DNA of 8,857 nucleotides from Litorimonas sp964425355 (GTDB lineage: Bacteria > Pseudomonadota > Alphaproteobacteria > Caulobacterales > Maricaulaceae): contig CAYRMO010000110.1 in the NCBI GenBank assembly GCA_964425355.1, forward strand, positions 1-8,857, written 5' to 3'. Positions 6,589 through 8,857 of the stretch are shown piece by piece. The notes beneath the pieces were generated by a model. It did no database searches. It was not told the DNA's origin and saw only the letters and a program-made list of their open reading frames with translations. A program made the translations under genes and the position numbers. Positions within the stretch are counted from its first letter, which is position 1, and each line of letters begins with the position of its first letter.

Positions 6589-7547
6589 AAGCTGTCATTC
6601 GGGGGATTGGGAGTTATCTTCCAGATCGCATCATGCACAATTCAGAAATGTCGAAACTGGTCGACACATCTGATGAATGGATCCGTGAGAGAACGGGTAT
6701 TCAGCAAAGGCATATTGCAGCAGACGGGGAATATACCTCAGACCTTGGATTTAAGGCCGCTCGCGCAGCGCTTGATCATGCGGGCTTAACCTCTGATGAT
6801 TTGGATCTCGTTGTTGTTTCGACATCGACACCTGATTTTACCTTTCCATCTACGGCTACAATTATTCAAGAAAAGCTCGGCATGCATCACGGCGCAGCCT
6901 TTGATGTTCAGGCCGTCTGTTCGGGCTTTATTTATGGCAGCCATGTCGTCAATTCTATGCTCAAATCGGGCGCCGCGAAATCGGCGCTTTTGATCGGGGC
7001 GGAGACTTTCTCTCGTATTCTGGATTGGGAAGACCGCGGAACCTGTGTGCTATTTGGCGACGGTGCAGGTGCGATGGTTTTACAGGCAGAGGAAAACCCT
7101 GAAAATGAGGCTGGCATACTTCATAGCTATGTTCGCTCTGATGGGCGTCACCGCGAGATGCTATTTGTCGATGGTGGGCCGTCTCGTACGCAAACGGTTG
7201 GGCATTTGCGCATGTTGGGCAATCAAGTCTTTAAACATGCGGTCACAGATATTGCCCAAGTTATGCGTGATTGCGCAGAACAAGCCGGCGTACCGATTTC
7301 AGATATTGATTGGTTTGTGCCTCACCAAGCCAATCAACGTATTTTGAATGCTGTCGCCCGTAAATTAAAGCTACGACCGGAACAGGTCGTGTCGACGGTT
7401 GCCGATCATGCAAATACATCAGCGGCATCCGTGCCGCTTGCAATGGATCGGGCCGTAAAAGACGGACGCATCAAGCGAGGCGACCTCGTTATGCTCGAAG
7501 CCTTTGGTGGTGGCTTTACGTGGGGCGCAACATTGTTGCGATATTAG
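6585..7547 (+). CDS. fabH: Beta-ketoacyl-ACP synthase III
   Basis: Starts fatty-acid chains by condensing an acyl-CoA (usually acetyl-CoA) with malonyl-ACP. The 320-residue protein has the full thiolase-fold triad: Cys112 in AVCSGF, His247 in VPHQAN and Asn277 in DHANTSAAS. Other family blocks are DEWIRERTGI (30-39), TSTPDFTFPSTA (80-91), LFGDGAGAMVL (156-166) and the C-terminal LEAFGGGFTWGA. The start overlaps the plsX stop by four bases. The triad and length agree with an active KAS III; primer preference (acetyl or branched) cannot be read reliably from the sequence. A 79-base AT-rich gap to ihfA follows, so transcription of the next gene may have its own start. Confidence 0.96.
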   Translation: MKAVIRGIGSYLPDRIMHNSEMSKLVDTSDEWIRERTGIQQRHIAADGEYTSDLGFKAARAALDHAGLTSDDLDLVVVSTSTPDFTFPSTATIIQEKLGMHHGAAFDVQAVCSGFIYGSHVVNSMLKSGAAKSALLIGAETFSRILDWEDRGTCVLFGDGAGAMVLQAEENPENEAGILHSYVRSDGRHREMLFVDGGPSRTQTVGHLRMLGNQVFKHAVTDIAQVMRDCAEQAGVPISDIDWFVPHQANQRILNAVARKLKLRPEQVVSTVADHANTSAASVPLAMDRAVKDGRIKRGDLVMLEAFGGGFTWGATLLRY

Positions 7548-7579
7548 CACAGATTCATTGAGAATTTTCATTTTTATTC

Positions 7580-7594
7580 TTTCAACCCTTGAAA
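7580..7594. promoter_or_regulatory. Dyad upstream of ihfA, possible operator
   Basis: TTTCAACCCTTGAAA is a perfect 6-bp inverted repeat around a 3-base centre, 32 bases before the ihfA start. Each strand matches the IHF consensus WATCAANNNNTTR at 7 of 9 fixed positions, so autoregulation by IHF is conceivable. It lacks a following T-run and is GC-poor, which argues against a terminator. The function is a guess. Confidence 0.25.
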
Positions 7595-7614
7595 TGATTT
7601 GATATTTCTTGCTT

Positions 7615-7620
7615 AAGGGG
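7615..7620 (+). promoter_or_regulatory. Ribosome binding site that decides the ihfA start
   Basis: AAGGGG is six bases before ATG 7627. An in-frame TTG at 7609 would place this purine run inside the coding sequence and has no site of its own. ATG 7627 is therefore the preferred start. Confidence 0.65.
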
Positions 7621-7626
7621 AATATA

Positions 7627-7950
7627 ATGAGTGGGTCATCTGAGAATACGCAAACGGTCACGCGGCAAGATCTTGCCGAAGCCGTCTATCGAGAAATTGG
7701 CCTGTCCAGAACAGAAAGCTCCGCTTTGGTTGAATCTGTGATTGACCATATTGGGAACGCACTGGAAAAAGGTGAGCATGTGAAGCTTGCTGGTTTTGGC
7801 ACTTTCTCACTCCGTGACAAAAGCGAACGTATTGGGCGAAATCCAAAAACCGGGGAAGAGGTTCCGATTACACCGCGCCGGGTTCTCGTCTTTAAACCCT
7901 CACAAGTCCTTCGGGAGCGGGTCGACTCCGCTTTATCAAAGACCTCGTGA
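7627..7950 (+). CDS. ihfA: Integration host factor alpha subunit
   Basis: Half of the heterodimeric IHF, a nucleoid protein that bends DNA sharply at specific sites and assists replication, recombination and sigma-54 promoters. The 107-residue protein has the DNABII fold: helices 1 and 2 in TRQDLAEAVYREIGLSR (12-28), GFGTF (56-60), and the beta-arm GRNPKTGEEVPI (70-81), whose Pro73 intercalates into the minor groove. ITPRRVLVFKPSQVLRERV (81-99) closes the domain. The linkage after plsX-fabH and before a merR gene is the usual alphaproteobacterial arrangement and separates it from HU or IhfB. The short N-terminal extension of about ten residues is common in alphaproteobacterial members. Its partner ihfB is not in the window. 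A dyad and a GANTC site lie upstream. Confidence 0.95.
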   Translation: MSGSSENTQTVTRQDLAEAVYREIGLSRTESSALVESVIDHIGNALEKGEHVKLAGFGTFSLRDKSERIGRNPKTGEEVPITPRRVLVFKPSQVLRERVDSALSKTS

Positions 7951-7999
7951 TTTCGTTTCGTAAAAATAACTTTGATGGGTTAGAACGTTTTAGGCTAAT

Positions 8000-8650
8000 A
8001 TGAGTCAGAGCAGGACAGCATCAAAAACGACCCGTGCGTTTCGGACAATTAGCGAAGCGGGCGAGGAGCTTGACCTTCAACCTCATGTTTTGCGCTTTTG
8101 GGAATCCAAGTTTCCACAAATCAAACCCATTAAACGCGGTGGTGGACGTCGGTTTTACAGACCCGATGATATAGAATTTCTACGCGGTATAAAAATCCTA
8201 CTCCACGATGAAAAACACTCGATCAAAGATGTTCAAAAACTCATTCAGAAAAAAGGTGCTACGCGGATAACCGATCTAGGTCGATCAGTTGAAAAAGCGG
8301 CCATGGAAAAAAAGGTGACAGATACAGATCTTTTACCTGAGCGTATCGTTCCAGGTGAGGGCGTTACGAAAACGAAATCCAAAAAATCTAAAAAGAAACC
8401 TAAAATTGCACCTGCCGAAACAGTTGCTCCGATTGAGACAATAGCACCAGAGGTCGTGGAGCCCGCGCACGAGCAAGCCGTTGCACCTGCGCCTATTGAA
8501 GAGACGCCACCTGCTCAAGCCACGACACCTAACTCGACATATTGGCCAGTCCCCGAAGTTGACATGGAGGCGCTACGTGAGGCTTTGTCTCGTTTAGAGG
8601 CTCTTAAAGCCAAATGGGGTGAGTTTAGAGACCCTCCGAAAGACAGCTAA
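8000..8650 (+). CDS. MerR-family transcriptional regulator with low-complexity C-terminal tail
   Basis: A 216-residue DNA-binding regulator. The N-terminal winged helix-turn-helix of the MerR family runs from about 14 to 85, with FRTISEAGEELDLQPHVLRF, the WESKFPQIKP turn and GGGRRFYRPDDIEFLRGI (47-64). The rest is unlike metal-sensing MerR proteins: no cysteine is present, so no thiol metal site. It has a lysine-rich patch (124-135), an Ala/Pro/Glu/Thr-rich linker (136-178) and a final helix VDMEALREALSRLEALKAKW (187-206) with heptad-like leucines. It follows ihfA by 49 bases, as in many alphaproteobacteria. Its targets and effector are unknown. The start ATG 8000 has only a weak TAGG site; no better start precedes it. 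Confidence 0.88.
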   Translation: MSQSRTASKTTRAFRTISEAGEELDLQPHVLRFWESKFPQIKPIKRGGGRRFYRPDDIEFLRGIKILLHDEKHSIKDVQKLIQKKGATRITDLGRSVEKAAMEKKVTDTDLLPERIVPGEGVTKTKSKKSKKKPKIAPAETVAPIETIAPEVVEPAHEQAVAPAPIEETPPAQATTPNSTYWPVPEVDMEALREALSRLEALKAKWGEFRDPPKDS

Positions 8651-8668
8651 TTACTGTCACATGGTCGC

Positions 8669-8697
8669 TTGCGATTTATGGTTCAGGCTTTTATAGC
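8669..8697 (+). promoter_or_regulatory. Predicted promoter of the tRNA-Pro gene
   Basis: TTGCGA (8669-8674) and TATAGC (8692-8697) are 17 bases apart, a fair sigma-70-type pair in the 67-base gap after merR. A start about seven bases past the -10 would fall at 8703-8705, exactly where the leader half of the inverted repeat begins. That agreement is support, but the prediction is by eye. Confidence 0.45.
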
Positions 8698-8703
8698 CGC
8701 ACA

Positions 8704-8803
8704 TCCAAGAGATAGGACGGAGTATGGCGCAGTCCGGTAGCGCACACGCCTGGGGGGCGTGGGGTCGCAGGTTCGAATCCTGCTACTCCGACCATCTCTT
8801 GGA
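8704..8803 (+). repeat. Perfect 9-bp inverted repeat flanking tRNA-Pro
   Basis: TCCAAGAGA (8704-8712) is the exact reverse complement of TCTCTTGGA (8795-8803). The right arm begins immediately after the encoded CCA; the left arm ends five bases before the mature 5' end. In the precursor RNA the two arms could pair and extend the acceptor stem. Confidence 0.7.
8718..8794 (+). tRNA. tRNA-Pro, anticodon GGG
   Basis: A complete 77-base cloverleaf with encoded CCA. The acceptor stem is CGGAGTA (8718-8724) with TACTCCG (8784-8790), discriminator A8791 and CCA 8792-8794. The D stem is GCGC/GCGC (8727-8730 and 8740-8743). The anticodon stem is CACGC/GCGTG (8745-8749 and 8757-8761), around a loop with T33 and anticodon GGG at 8752-8754, reading the proline codon CCC. 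The T stem is GCAGG/CCTGC with loop TTCGAAT (8772-8778). All stems are fully paired. It lies after merR with its own likely promoter. Confidence 0.95.
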
Positions 8804-8817
8804 GGTCCATACCGACC

Positions 8818-8854
8818 ACATGGGTTACAGTTTATTCCTGAGACATAGGTAACA
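8818..8854. mobile_element. Two imperfect 12-bp repeats resembling an insertion-sequence end
   Basis: ACATGGGTTACA (8818-8829) and ACATAGGTAACA (8843-8854) match at 10 of 12 positions and start 25 bases apart, in the same orientation. Read on the other strand the second is TGTTACCTATGT, which I recall from the ends of some IS481-family elements; this is memory, not a search. No transposase is in the window. If TGTTACC is the outer tip, the element would lie to the left, where only a remnant can fit between the tRNA and 8854. The window ends three bases later. Confidence 0.3.
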
Positions 8855-8857
8855 CAT

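Noticed and set aside
7599..7628. TTGATA and TATAAT spaced by 18 bases, a good sigma-70 promoter match
   Set aside because: The TATAAT overlaps the ATG of ihfA at 7627, so a transcript would begin inside the gene. A good ribosome site (AAGGGG) supports that ATG, so the match is probably chance.
8804..8817. Hairpin GGTC-N6-GACC after the tRNA as a terminator
   Set aside because: A 4-bp stem without a T-run is too weak to call a terminator.

Overview
The window is a compact stretch of bacterial housekeeping genes. It most likely comes from an alphaproteobacterium of the Maricaulales/Hyphomonadaceae type (inference). Three things point there: the order ribD-ribE-ribB-ribH-nusB-thiL; the order bamE (reverse strand) / cytochrome bc1 chaperone / plsX-fabH-ihfA-merR; and a base composition that looks roughly balanced, well below that of Caulobacter. 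All but two genes are on the + strand side by side; bamE alone is on the - strand.

Positions 1-4278 are a tightly packed riboflavin-nusB-thiL operon. The C-terminal end of ribD (cut by the window edge) is followed by a small cupin, riboflavin synthase (ribE), a DHBP synthase with a degenerate GTP cyclohydrolase II-like tail (RibBX type), lumazine synthase (ribH), the antitermination factor nusB and thiamine-phosphate kinase thiL. Junctions are overlaps or gaps of at most 10 bp (TAATG, TAATATG, ATGA, an 8-bp overlap), so translational coupling is likely. The enzymes carry the riboflavin pathway from the pyrimidine reductase step to riboflavin. The GTP cyclohydrolase II step appears to be missing from this cluster, because the tail of the ribB protein has lost the zinc cysteines.

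Positions 4297-4815 carry bamE on the - strand (outer-membrane assembly lipoprotein), convergent with thiL. A short divergent intergenic region (4816-4928) separates it from a Cbp3-type ubiquinol-cytochrome c chaperone gene. Then come plsX and fabH (phospholipid and fatty-acid initiation, overlapping by ATGA), ihfA (IHF alpha subunit) and a MerR-family regulator gene with a low-complexity tail. The DUF177 (YceD) gene that I would expect between the chaperone and plsX is absent.

The right edge holds tRNA-Pro(GGG), with a plausible promoter and a perfect 9-bp inverted repeat in its leader and trailer. The last 40 bases contain two copies of an imperfect 12-bp repeat that look like the end of an insertion sequence.

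I do not see a novel defence, mobile or regulatory system here. The points most worth a second look are the cupin inside the riboflavin operon, the degenerate RibBA tail, the leader-trailer pairing of the tRNA and the IS-like repeats beside it.
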